Of a DNA stretch of 64,000 bases, positions 55,181 through 64,000 are shown piece after piece. The DNA is from Cryptomeria japonica (taxonomy: Eukaryota; Streptophyta; Pinopsida; Cupressales; Cupressaceae). Location: positions 210,878,744 to 210,942,743 of the forward strand of contig NC_081411.1 in NCBI RefSeq assembly GCF_030272615.1, written 5' to 3'. The notes below the pieces were generated by a model that saw only the letters and a program-made list of their open reading frames with translations, had not been told where the DNA came from and made no database searches. Every line of letters begins with the position of its first letter. The stretch's first letter is position 1. The translations under genes and the position numbers were made by a program.

Positions 55181-56682
55181 TGATAGTTCTGATACTAAAT
55201 GTTAAGTACAGATGCCAAGCTAACAAGATGAGAGGAGGGGAGTGAATCATACAAACTTAATCTTCCATAAAAACAATAGATTCAACCTTAGTAACATATA
55301 CTTCAGTAATATAACCAAAACTGCTAAACATGCAAACTCATAAGCATATAAACATCATAACACTCATAACACCAAATTTAACATGGAAACCCAAATAGGG
55401 AAAAACCACTATGGGATTTCGGACCCACTAAGAAATATACTCTTCTAGAGTATGCTCGGTTAAAAGCAAATCCTGTTAAAGATTACAAACACATTGCTAG
55501 ATGTGACCCGGTTAAGGGATTTCCCTTAGATCTATTAGGATCTTCACCTTGTTAGAAGTGACCTTGTTAAAGGATTTCAAACACTCAATCAAAATGTCAC
55601 CTTGCTAGAGGCTTTTACAAATATGACTGTTAAGTCCACTCAATTAAGAAATTTTTTGTCACTTCACAAAATAACAGTAAAAAAAATCTATCTGCAACTT
55701 CACATCTAAAAATACTAAAGCAGATTCTTATTTGCTCAATACAATCTAGTCATAGGACTTATCTTGTCCATCTGCTGGGCTCTATACTCTATCATTCAAA
55801 ACATGTCTTCAAGCTTTTGTGCTTGGTAATTACTATGTAGCATCCATGTGCATACACTTGCCCGCATACATTGTTTATCAACAGTTCCTTATTTATAAAC
55901 AATTTTTCAACCGCTTAATCTCCTTGATCACATTTCCCATGATCAATCATAGCCATCAGATCTTCAAACTTGACTAGGTTCAATGTATCCTTTGATCTAA
56001 AAACATTTTACCCCACCTTGGAACTTGCATACATTTCTTGGAACTTGTGCTAGGGTATTGCGGTTCAATCTGAGCTGTAGATCTTCCTGCCATTTTCCTT
56101 TGCCATAGATCCTTAACAACCTTTATACACGTTGTAACAATCATTTAATCATAACCAGCACATCAGCTTCTTTCATTAAATAATACTTTTATTCATTCAA
56201 TGCATTCTGTTATTACTTGGTTGCAACTCGGTAAAAACTAAACTTCACTCGGTAGACATTCTGCCTTCATTAACCGATAGCGATAACCTTACGGTCTACC
56301 GACTAGGTTCTTTGCTTGGTAACATAGTATAGTATTAACCTTACAATCAACAACATATGTAGGATATCAAAATAATCTAAACACCATGATCTCATCATTG
56401 TCTAACTCGGTAACAGTTGCCCATTGAATAACTTATTCCTCTCCTTATTCATCACATTCTTTGTGTGTTTTTTACCGACATCTTTATACTCACCAAATCA
56501 TACTTCTTAAGATATGGCAACATCATACTGAATTAGAAAATCAATTTCTTGACATCAATGACAAAATAGTAATATTAAGACAATAAACAACTTTAATCAG
56601 TTATATCCATAATCATCAACAACCTTTTCAATATCCTTATTGAAATGCCAACAATCTCCCTTTGTGTGTTATAATGCCAACA
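55181..56682 (-). repeat. Copia-2 5' LTR (1502 bp)
   Basis: Same ends as the left LTR (tgatagttctgatac ... aatgccaaca on the + strand). Differences are mostly scattered point changes and a few short indels. Confidence 0.93.
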
Positions 56683-56864
56683 AGTTGATGGTTAATTTTC
56701 AAGAGCCAAATCACAAGTGGATGGGAACTAATGATGTGAGATACTTTATGCACATAAAAACTAGCACAAACTATTGTCATGATAAAAAGTGTGCATCATA
56801 AAGGTTCCTTTAAGGACATAAATCGAAACTAAAAATATAAAGATGCAACAACACAAGCCTCTAA
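56683..56864. other. Right TSD of Copia-2 and short spacer
   Basis: agttg at 56683-56687 is the second TSD copy. The remaining sequence up to the tandem duplication is unassigned. Confidence 0.7.
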
Positions 56865-57501
56865 ATAGTATTTTTAAGAGAATAATTAAATTGAAAATTT
56901 ATGTGCTAACAAAACTTATGGCCCAATACTTGTGAGGTCTGGAACCTCAACGCCTCCTAATAAATAATGATATTTATGATGTCTGCATATTGTTCATGTT
57001 GTCTACTATGTAATTTTTAGCATACATATCATGTAATGCTTATGATGCTCAATTTTTGGTGTTGATTATATGTATATATTTTGTTTGATTATGTCATCCT
57101 TGGTGGAAATAGGTAATTGACTACAGACATCATCAACCCTTTTGTTGAGGACACTGCACTTTCTAGATAAACAAAAGATAAGGAAAAAAAAAATACAATG
57201 ATTATGATGTTTTCATATTATTCATGTTGTCTACTATGTAATTTTTAGCATACGTATCATGTAATTTTTAGTTAACATAAGATAAATAAATTATATATGC
57301 AGGAACCTAAACCCCTTTGATGAGGATCTTGCATAGTTTCATGGAACGATAGGTATAAGTCAATACACCATATAGAAACCATTTATTAAGAACTTGCTTT
57401 CTCCTTAATAATAAGCCAGGTTTTAGCAACAATTTTTTGTCAAAACTTTGATTTTTTTTTCTACTCAAAACTTTGTCACACCTTTTTTGTTTTTATTTTA
57501 G

Positions 57502-57576
57502 AGCATGCAGACCATGGTGAGAAAGTTGAACATGATCCAGGTAGACAATATCAAGAATGTGATGGGGCCCCACTAG
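57502..57576 (+). CDS. 75-nt exon-like cassette a, copy 1
   Basis: Bounded by tattttag on the left and gtaaag on the right, so both splice signals are present. Read with two bases from the left it encodes EHADHGEKVEHDPGRQYQE and then CDGAPL, with no stops. Length 75 and equal phase (1-1) at both ends allow it to be added or skipped without changing frame. Acidic and hydrophilic; no domain recognised. Predicted from sequence only. Confidence 0.4.
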   Translation, partial: SMQTMVRKLNMIQVDNIKNVMGPH

Positions 57577-57662
57577 GTAAAGAGGACCATTGTTATTCCT
57601 TTAAATGAATTTAATTGCAATTGGAGCATTGATTAATGTAGCCTTTTGTGTTTAAACAACAG

Positions 57663-57737
57663 AGTATTTAGAGGGTGTTCGGGATGTTGAGGATGAGGAT
57701 AGACAAAATGATCAGGAAAATGATGTGGCCCCATCAG
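57663..57737 (+). CDS. 75-nt exon-like cassette b, copy 1
   Basis: Bounded by aaacaacag and gtaaag. Encodes EYLEGVRDVEDEDRQNDQEN and then DVAPS in the same phase as cassette a. Its 3' end (ggccccatcaggtaaagag) matches the 3' end of cassette a (ggccccactaggtaaagag), so a and b themselves look like an older duplication. Confidence 0.4.
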
Positions 57738-57833
57738 GTAAAGAGAACCCCTGTAATTTTCTTGTAATTAATGAAATATTTGTAACAATAATAATAAAAC
57801 TCATGAATTCAACCCATTTATTTTTTATTGCAG

Positions 57834-57931
57834 TGGACCCCCCTTTGCAGACATATCCTCATAGTATTTTTAAGAGAATAATTAAATTGAAAATTTATGT
57901 GCTAACAAAACTTATGGCCCAATACTTGTGA
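57834..57931 (+). CDS. Terminal exon-like segment c, copy 1
   Basis: Follows ttattgcag. In the phase of a and b it reads VDPPLQTYPH, then crosses into the start of repeat copy 2 and stops at TGA 57929-57931. In copy 2 the same start (58830) reads ADPPLHTYPLRE to TAA 58865-58867. Confidence 0.3.
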
Positions 57932-58497
57932 GGTCTGGAACCTCAATGCCTCCTAATAAATAATGATATTTATGATGTCTGCATATTGTTCATGTTGTCT
58001 ACTATGTAATTTTTAGCATACGTATCATGTAATGCTTATTATGCTCAATTTTTGGTGTTGATTATATGCATATATTTTGTTTGATTATATCATCCTTGGT
58101 GGAAATAGGTAATTGACTACAGACATCATCAACCCTTTTGTTGAGGACACTGCACTTTCTAGATAAACAAAAGATAAGGAAAAAAAAAATACAATGATTA
58201 TGATGTTTTCATATTATTCATGTTGTCTACTATGTAATTTTTAGCATACGTATCATGTAATTTTTAGTTAACATAAGATAAATAAATTATATATGCAGGA
58301 ACCTAAACCCCTTTGATGAGGATCTTGCATAGTTTCATGGAACGATAGGTATAAGTCAATACACCATATAGAAACCATTTATTAAGAACTTGCTTTCTCC
58401 TTAATAATAAGCCAGGTTTTAGCAACAATTTTTTGTCAAAACTTTGATTTTTTTTTCTACTCAAAACTTTGTCACACCTTTTTTGTTTTTATTTTAG

Positions 58498-58572
58498 AGC
58501 ATGCAGACCATGGTGAGAAAGTTGAACATGATCTAGGTAGACAATATCAAGAATGTGATGGGGCCCCACTAG
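58498..58572 (+). CDS. 75-nt exon-like cassette a, copy 2
   Basis: Identical in layout to copy 1; one Pro-to-Leu change (HDLGRQYQE). Splice-like borders are retained. Confidence 0.4.
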
Positions 58573-58658
58573 GTAAAGAGGACCACTGTTATTCCTTTAA
58601 ATGAATTTAATTGCAATTGGAGCATTGATTAATGTAACCTTTTGTGTTTCAACAACAG

Positions 58659-58733
58659 AGGATTTAGAGGGTGTTCGGGATGTTGAGGATGAGGATAGAC
58701 AAAATGATCAGGAAAATGATGTGGCCCCATCAG
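58659..58733 (+). CDS. 75-nt exon-like cassette b, copy 2
   Basis: Same as copy 1 except EDLEGVRDVEDEDRQ at the start. Borders aacaacag and gtaaag are intact, and the reading frame is kept. Confidence 0.4.
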
Positions 58734-58829
58734 GTAAAGAGAACCCCTGTAATTTTCTTGTAATTAATGAAATACTTGTAACAATAATAATAAAACTCAT
58801 GAATTCAACCCATTTATTTGTTATTGCAG

Positions 58830-58867
58830 CGGACCCCCCTTTGCATACATATCCTCTTCGTGAGTAA
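58830..58867 (+). CDS. Terminal exon-like segment c, copy 2
   Basis: After ttattgcag, reads ADPPLHTYPLRE and TAA. Downstream the frame continues with coding-like sequence (GRRIEEGTNDEDNDYPL, then a KRKKEK basic stretch) to about 59000, suggesting the stop is secondary. Confidence 0.3.
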
Positions 58868-59039
58868 AGGACTAGGAATACATTACCTAGATCATGAGTA
58901 GAGGGCAGAAGAATTGAAGAGGGGACAAATGATGAAGACAACGATTATCCACTTAGTCTTTACCTCCAAGATTCAAAAAGAAAGAAAGAAAAAATGATTG
59001 TAATCTTATTATATGTTAACAACTAGATTTTATGTATTA

Positions 59040-59215
59040 ATTAATTTAATTATATGTTAATGAATGATATGTGTTAATGAATGTTGATGAATGTTACTCC
59101 TTAATGAATGTATGAATGTTGATGAATGTTACATGTTAATGAATGTTAATGAACATTACATGTTAATGAATGTTATGTTTCATTAATGGATGAAAGAGTG
59201 TTAGATGTTAATGGG
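59040..59215 (+). repeat. Minisatellite of gttaatgaatgtt units
   Basis: About ten imperfect units of ttaatgaatgtt/gatgaatgtt, some followed by acatg, fill this interval. Confidence 0.8.
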
Positions 59216-59520
59216 GAATTTAGAGTGATATTAGGGGGGGGAGGGGCCAAATGAACTTCCACCTTTGCGTGGTTGGCCTTGTTAAGTAGAGAATATTAAA
59301 CTATTCTTGAAACAAAGAGAAGCTTGACACGGTAAAAAAAATTTCAATATTTCATTATCCTCCACAGTTAATCTTATTGATGCTAAGAATCTTGTTTATA
59401 GGTTACATATTTAGTGTTGCAGGTTGTGAACATTCTTCTATGAGACAGATCTCCATTACAAGTGAATGCATGTCTCATTGGTTTTGTGAGTTTATTTTTG
59501 TTGGTGTAATTAATTATTCA
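59216..59520. other. Unassigned spacer
   Basis: Nothing recognised. A poly-G stretch (aggggggggaggggcc) occurs near 59235-59250. Confidence 0.4.
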
Positions 59521-59942
59521 TGTTGGATATTATTACACTTTACTTAACTTTACTTAGGATAATACATTTCATATTAGTTTGGGTATGAGACACTTGGGTG
59601 TTTGTGCCACATTGAGATAGTGTGTGTAGCAGAATTTTCACCTTTTGTGGTCTTCTTGTTATAATCCACCTTCGGTGGGTGATCCACCTCATGTGGAATA
59701 TTTTATTGTTTCTCCTACCTACCACACCTATTTCCTACCTACCCTTGTTTCTTATTGAGCCACATGTCATGTTTGTGTGCTCACATATTCATATAGTCTT
59801 GCCTATATAAGAACGCTCATATTCATTGTACTGAACAATTGATGATCCATCTATTGATGAGAATACAATTTATTCTTGTCCTATATTTTGTCTCTCTATT
59901 TTTTACTTTTCATTGAGCTCTTGATCCTGGAAAAATATCACA
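59521..59942 (+). repeat. Single LTR (422 bp) of another LTR retrotransposon
   Basis: Starts tgttggatattatta and ends aaaaatatcaca, with a TATA-type promoter (gcctatataagaac near 59800) in the U3/R position. No partner LTR lies in the window, so the element is truncated downstream. Confidence 0.75.
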
Positions 59943-59955
59943 TGGTATTAGAGCC
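59943..59955 (+). other. Primer-binding site (tRNA-iMet type)
   Basis: tggtattagagcc follows the LTR immediately and is complementary to the initiator tRNA-Met 3' end, with one change. Confidence 0.8.
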
Positions 59956-60227
59956 ATTAGAGATTCATTGATTCGTTTTTGAGAGGCATTATTTCTATGT
60001 CAAGAGGTAGATCTGAGGAGCTGAATCTTCTAGAGGCGTCCTAGGCCAGATCCGACCTCACCATCACCTCTGGGTGAGCATTTCCATAAATTTTGACTAT
60101 AAATTTGCCTATATTGGGTGAAAGTCAATTTCGACGCTTTGGAGAAAAAATTTGCCCAATTTGGGCTATGGTACAGATTTTATTTTTAAAAAAATATAAA
60201 AAATTTCTGCGATTTTATTTTTAAATT
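59956..60227 (+). mobile_element. Leader of the truncated LTR element
   Basis: Untranslated-type sequence with no ORF; it ends at an A/T-rich stretch where a minus-strand poly-A begins. The internal coding region is missing. Confidence 0.5.
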
Positions 60228-61085
60228 TTTTTTTTTTTAATCGGTAAGAGGTTGTAGCTAAAAAAATTATTAATCAAAATTAATTTTTACATCACTCCAC
60301 TCATGTGGGTGCTGGTAGGAAAGAGTGGAGGTGAGAAAACCTCCGGCCTTGCCTGGGACCATAGTCTAGATAGTTTCTACATCTAATTACAATAAGCATA
60401 AATTCAGAATAATACAATAACACCCTGGGATAGGGTGAGCAAGTTGGAAGATATTTTCTTTCCCTTAGAGGCCCATATTACTATTTTTCAATTGTCATTG
60501 TTCTCCTTGTGCTTTGTTGAAGAGTTTGAGCCTTGATTGCATGTAGTCTTGTGTCATATTAGCAGCTTTCATCCTGTCATTTGTTCAAGATGGCCCTGCA
60601 CCTCCTGCATGGTTAGTTTTCAAAATACATGCCTAGATTTTTAGTCACATGTAGTATTCCAACGTGATTTGACATCCTTCTCTAATGTTTCTAAATTCTT
60701 AACATCATATATCTGAAATTATAAAGTCATCAATATGGCATATTCATAAATAGAGTTTCTAGATAATTTCCATTTTGAGAAGTGATCATCCATAGTTATG
60801 AATCACTTGTTTACCACCTTTTGCTTATGTACCTGGATGCTATTCCTAAAAATGGATGATATCCAGGATACAATAACAAAAGGGGGTAAGTGGGACTTCT
60901 ATCTTGCCTGAGTCCAGCTGAGGGTAATAGAGGTAGATGGGTTTTATGGCAGAACCACATATTACCCGCAGTCTGTGGATTGTCAGATAACCATTCAATT
61001 ATAGAAAGCTTAGTAGCAAGTATCAAATGAGTATATGGCAGGGCACTTAGGGGTTCCTATAGGCCAACACATGTAGAAAATGAGG
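60228..61085 (-). mobile_element. LINE-like 3' end with poly-A, minus strand
   Basis: On the minus strand the sequence runs through accctatcccagggtg and ttattgtattattctg, patterns typical of plant LINE 3' UTRs, then ggcaaggccggaggttttc, and ends taccgatt followed by about 12 A. Its end lies against the leader of the truncated LTR element, suggesting insertion there. The ORF at 60811-61026 has no recognisable domain. Confidence 0.5.
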
Positions 61086-61124
61086 GCTTTTATTTTACCA
61101 AAATGGTGCAGCTAATGAATCGAA

Positions 61125-63355
61125 AAAACCTATCGATGTTTCATTGATAAGATGATTTATTGGATAGACTTGGGCATCGATGAACTTCAAAAGGGGCTTA
61201 TCGCAAGCATTATTTTTCATCGATAGAAGGTTATCAAAGAAACCAAAGGAGGTTTCGTCGATAAAGCAAGGCAACCAAAGAAACTGCAGTATCGGTAGGA
61301 CATGTAATGAAATCACCGAAGGAGATAGATCTTCTGAAAAGATGAGATCAAAGAAATTGGGGAAGGTTTCATCGATAGGACAGTTTGAGAGAAGAAGGGT
61401 GTCGAAGAGATACTGAAGTTATTGGCTGACAGAGACGGTTTCATCGAAAGATAAAAGGTCGATAAAACATAAGAGAGTTTCCATGATATAAAAAGGGTAT
61501 CAAGGGAAAGGGGACACCGATGAACCTAAGAAGGGCTCATCGGAAGCATAGATTCCACTAAAAGAGGATATCAAAGAAAGCAGAGACGGTTTTCATCAAC
61601 GGGAAAAGGCTTCCGAGGAAATAATGCCATCGGTGCAACATGAAGGAAACTTACCGAAACAAGAGTTCTTATTGAAAGTATGATCAAACAAAAAGATATC
61701 GATAATAATATGAGTTTCGAGGAGGATAAAAGGTACATTACCGATGAGTGTGGTTTTACCGATGCAACTTTATCGAGGAGGATTACTAATGAGCTCATCG
61801 ATGAAAGATGATAGTGGAAGCAAATCAACAAAAGACAGATGGCCTCGATGAAACAATAGACCCTTTCATCGAAGGAGTGTAGTGATGTCAACAAAAAAAG
61901 TATTTTGATTGAAGGATAAAGGAAGTTACCGAAGGCCAAGGTTTCTTCGACATAAGACCCAACGATGTCTCATAAAAAAAAAGGGGATCGAAGAAACCTA
62001 TCGGTGTTTCACCGATAAGATGATTTATCGAATAGACTTGGGCCTTGATGAACTTCAAAAGGGACTTATCAAAAGTGTTGTTTTCATTGATAGAAGGTAT
62101 ATTGATGAAACCAAAGGAGGTTCCATCGATGAAGCAGGGCTAATGAAGAAACTTCAGAATTGGTAGGATATGCAATGAATACAATGAAGAAGATAGTTCT
62201 ACTGAAATGATGAAATTGAAGAAACTGGGGAAGGTTTCATTGATAGGACTGTTCAAGAAAAGAAAGGTGTCGAAGAGATACTAAAGTTATTGGCCGACAA
62301 TGACATTTTCATCAAAAGATAAAAGGTTGATGAAACATAAGAGAGTTTCATCGATATAAAGAGGGTAGCAAAGGAAAGGGAACACCGATGAACCTGAGAG
62401 GGACTCATCGAAAGCATTGATTTCAATGAAAGAGGATATCAAAGAAAGAAAATATGGTTTTCATCAACAAGAAAAGGCTACCGAGGAAATAATACCATCG
62501 ATGCAATGAAGGAAACTTACTGAAAGAAGTGTTCTTATCAAAAGAATGATCATGATCAAATAGAAGGAGGCTACATCGATAAAAGATATCAATAAGAATA
62601 TGAGTTTCTAGGAAGCTAAAATGCATGTTATCGATGTGTGTGGTTTAACCAATGCAACTTTATCGAGGAAGATTACTAATGAGCTCATCAATGAAAGATG
62701 ATAGTGAAGCAAATCATCAAAAGAAGGATGGCCTCGATGAAACAATAGTCCCATTCATCAAAGGAGTGTAGTGATGGAAGGATAAAGGAAATACCGAAGC
62801 CCAAGGTTTCTTTGACATGAGACCAATGATGTCTCATCGATATAAAAAGGTATCAAAAGAAAGGAAACACTGATAAACTTCAGAAAGGACTCATCGAAGA
62901 TAGTAATTCCATCGATAAAAGATATCGAGGAAGGTGGAGATGGTTTTCATTGATGGGAAAAGGTATTCGAGGAGATAATACCATTGGTGCAAAGGGACTC
63001 ACTGAAAGAAACATTCACATAAAAGAATAAGGTCGATAAGACAAAAGGAAGTTTCATCGATAAAAGATATCGATAAGGAAATAGGTTTCGAGGAGGCTAA
63101 AAGGCATGTCTCTGATATGCGTTGTTTCGCCGATACAAATTTATTGGTGGAAGAAGTATTTGGTGAGACAATAGATCCATTCATTGATGGGGCATTTATT
63201 TGGATGGAAAAATAAAGGAGGTCACCGAAGCCCAAGGTTTCATCAACATAAAACTTGATGGATATCAGATAGGAAGCGGTGAGGAGATAGCCCTAGCGAT
63301 CGAAAATAGTATATCGATGAATGAAGGAAATACGTGATCGAAGTGGTATTCGAAA
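61125..63355. repeat. Tandem array of ~0.87-kb units rich in TCATCGAT/TCGATGAAA motifs
   Basis: Unit 1 is about 61125-61990, unit 2 about 61993-62820, followed by a partial third (62822-63250) that aligns from the middle of the unit (61475, 62345). Anchors: cctatcgatgtttcattgat at 61129 and cctatcggtgtttcaccgat at 61997 (868 apart), gcctcgatgaaacaatag at 61842 and 62731 (889 apart). Short motifs such as atcgatgaaa and gatatcgat recur dozens of times within each unit. ORFs are chance products of the repeat. Confidence 0.8.
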
Positions 63356-63556
63356 CAAAAGTGTTAGTTAATGGCTTATGTTGAGAAGCCAATATTTAAA
63401 GTGAATGTTTGTCTGAGTATCTATATGAAAATAAAGGGGGCAGGAAGAGGAGTAAATAAGGGGGTTAAAACAGAGTCTGGGCAAGAGAAACATAAGGGGT
63501 TGAAAGGAGGAACATGCTAATGACAACTTAGGACATGAAAATAAAAGATTGATACC
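63356..63556 (-). other. Sequence between array and RNase H ORF
   Basis: Nothing is recognised beyond position: it would be the start of the 3' UTR if the RNase H fragment belongs to a LINE. Confidence 0.4.
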
Positions 63557-64000
63557 TTAAGGTGGCACAGACAGGAGATTGATGCCATTGGCTCCCAAAT
63601 TGGCCAACTCATCCACTCTTTTATTGCCCTTGTTATAAATATGATTGATTGTGAACCTATCAAAATATCTGTGTAGGTCAAGAGCTTTTGATAGCAAAGT
63701 ATTTAGTTTCCAATTAGGCATAACACCTTTCCTCAAAGTATTGACAATTATAGCCGAATCTCCTTCAATTTCCAAGTTCTTTAATCCTAGTTTCCTACAT
63801 AAATGCAGACCCTCAACCAAGGCCATAAGTTCTGCCCAATTGTTGGTGTTGATGCCAACCGAAGAGGCACGGGTTGCTAGTTCCTTTCCTTCCTAATTAT
63901 GAACAACACATCTTATCCTTGCTTGCCTTGGGTTGCCACGGGATGCCCCATCAATGTTTAGCGTCATCCAACCTTCACCTGGGGGTTGCCATTTGCATGC
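63557..64000 (-). pseudogene. RNase H domain (RVT_3 type) of a plant LINE, truncated by window edge
   Basis: Minus strand, open from the window end except for one TAG near 63893-63898. Motifs in order: WMTLNIDGASRGNPRQARI (first Asp), NWAELMALVEGLHLCRKL (Glu), IEGDSAIIVNTLRKG (Asp) and NKRVDELANLGANG (final Asp). All four catalytic acidic residues are present. This domain follows RT in one group of plant L1 elements and removes RNA from hybrids. The rest of the protein lies beyond the window. A stand-alone RNase H gene is less likely given the repeat context. Confidence 0.8.

Larger units (their letters stand above)
49103..56682 (-). mobile_element. Copia-2, nearly intact Ty1/copia element (7.58 kb)
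   Basis: Minus-strand element with two ~1.5-kb LTRs, PBS, gag, protease, integrase, RT, RNase H and PPT, bounded by a 5-bp TSD. Gag through integrase stays in one frame, broken only by point stops; a 2-nt loss near 52195 and another shift near 51260 break RT/RNase H. The LTRs differ by about 6% over the first 240 bp by eye, less than in Copia-1, so it inserted later. Confidence 0.95.
56865..58856 (+). repeat. 996-bp direct tandem duplication
   Basis: Copy 1 is 56865-57860 and copy 2 is 57861-58856. They start atagtatttttaagag and end gacatatcctc/tacatatcctc, with about 1-2% difference by eye. Spacing is exactly 996 nt, which is divisible by three. The repeat contains the exon-like cassettes listed next. 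Low divergence suggests a recent event compared with the nearby Copia LTRs. Confidence 0.95.

Noticed and set aside
60811-61026. 71-codon minus-strand ORF near the LINE-like 3' end
   Set aside because: No recognisable domain; probably decayed 3' sequence of the retroposon.
61571-61939. 122-codon minus-strand ORF in the tandem array
   Set aside because: It follows the repeat unit, has low-complexity hydrophobic content and no counterpart in the second unit at the same length.
61125-63355. The tandem array as a CRISPR-like array
   Set aside because: Units are ~870 bp and internally repetitive, with no uniform short repeats and spacers; the genome is plant-like.

Overview
The window looks like a slice of a large, repeat-packed plant nuclear genome, most likely a gymnosperm. 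This is inferred from the old, nested, slowly decaying retrotransposons, a 3-kb interstitial telomere-like block, and plant-type LINE, Copia and Ty3 families. I see no intact host gene, no tRNA or rRNA gene and no CRISPR array. Almost everything recognisable is a mobile element, a piece of one, or host sequence carried by one. All comparisons were made by eye; no search or alignment was run.

Layout. 1-2285: the gag-protease end of a Ty3-type element, in one frame with two internal stops. 2335-3300: AT-rich repeat, then a long hairpin. 3330-6425: degenerate TTAGGG/TTTAGGG-like DNA with a small MITE inside. 6426-9400: AT-rich sequence with a three-copy tandem repeat and one exon-like stretch. 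9411-15492: a full-length but mutated L1-type LINE on the minus strand, flanked by a 13-nt candidate target duplication. 15493-18103: AT-rich DNA, a small promoter-like ORF, a second copy of the AT-rich repeat and a retroposed fragment.

18104-47902 holds two direct copies (A and B) of one unit of about 11.4 kb. In each copy, read on the minus strand, there is a ~981-codon gene of unknown family (called U here), a promoter-like repeat block, a captured fragment resembling the transcription elongation factor SPT6, shuffled pieces of U, an LTR-like block, the C-terminal half of a LINE polyprotein, and a second unknown ORF. Copy A carries a 1.05-kb TIR element missing from B. Copy B carries a 7-kb Copia element missing from A. 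Each copy therefore supplies the empty site for the other.

47903-56682: another stretch of the LTR-like family, then a second, better preserved Copia element on the minus strand (49103-56682, 5-bp TSD AGTTG). 56865-58856: a 996-bp sequence repeated twice head to tail, each copy holding two 75-nt phase-compatible exon-like cassettes. 59040-59942: a minisatellite, then one LTR with a primer-binding site. 60228-64000, minus strand: an RNase H domain, a ~0.87-kb tandem repeat array rich in TCATCGAT-like motifs, and a LINE-like 3' end with poly-A.

Most worth following are the U family with its SPT6 fragment, the 75-nt exon-cassette duplication, the telomere-like block with an interleaved TTTACATCATGG motif, and the two reciprocal empty-site insertions.
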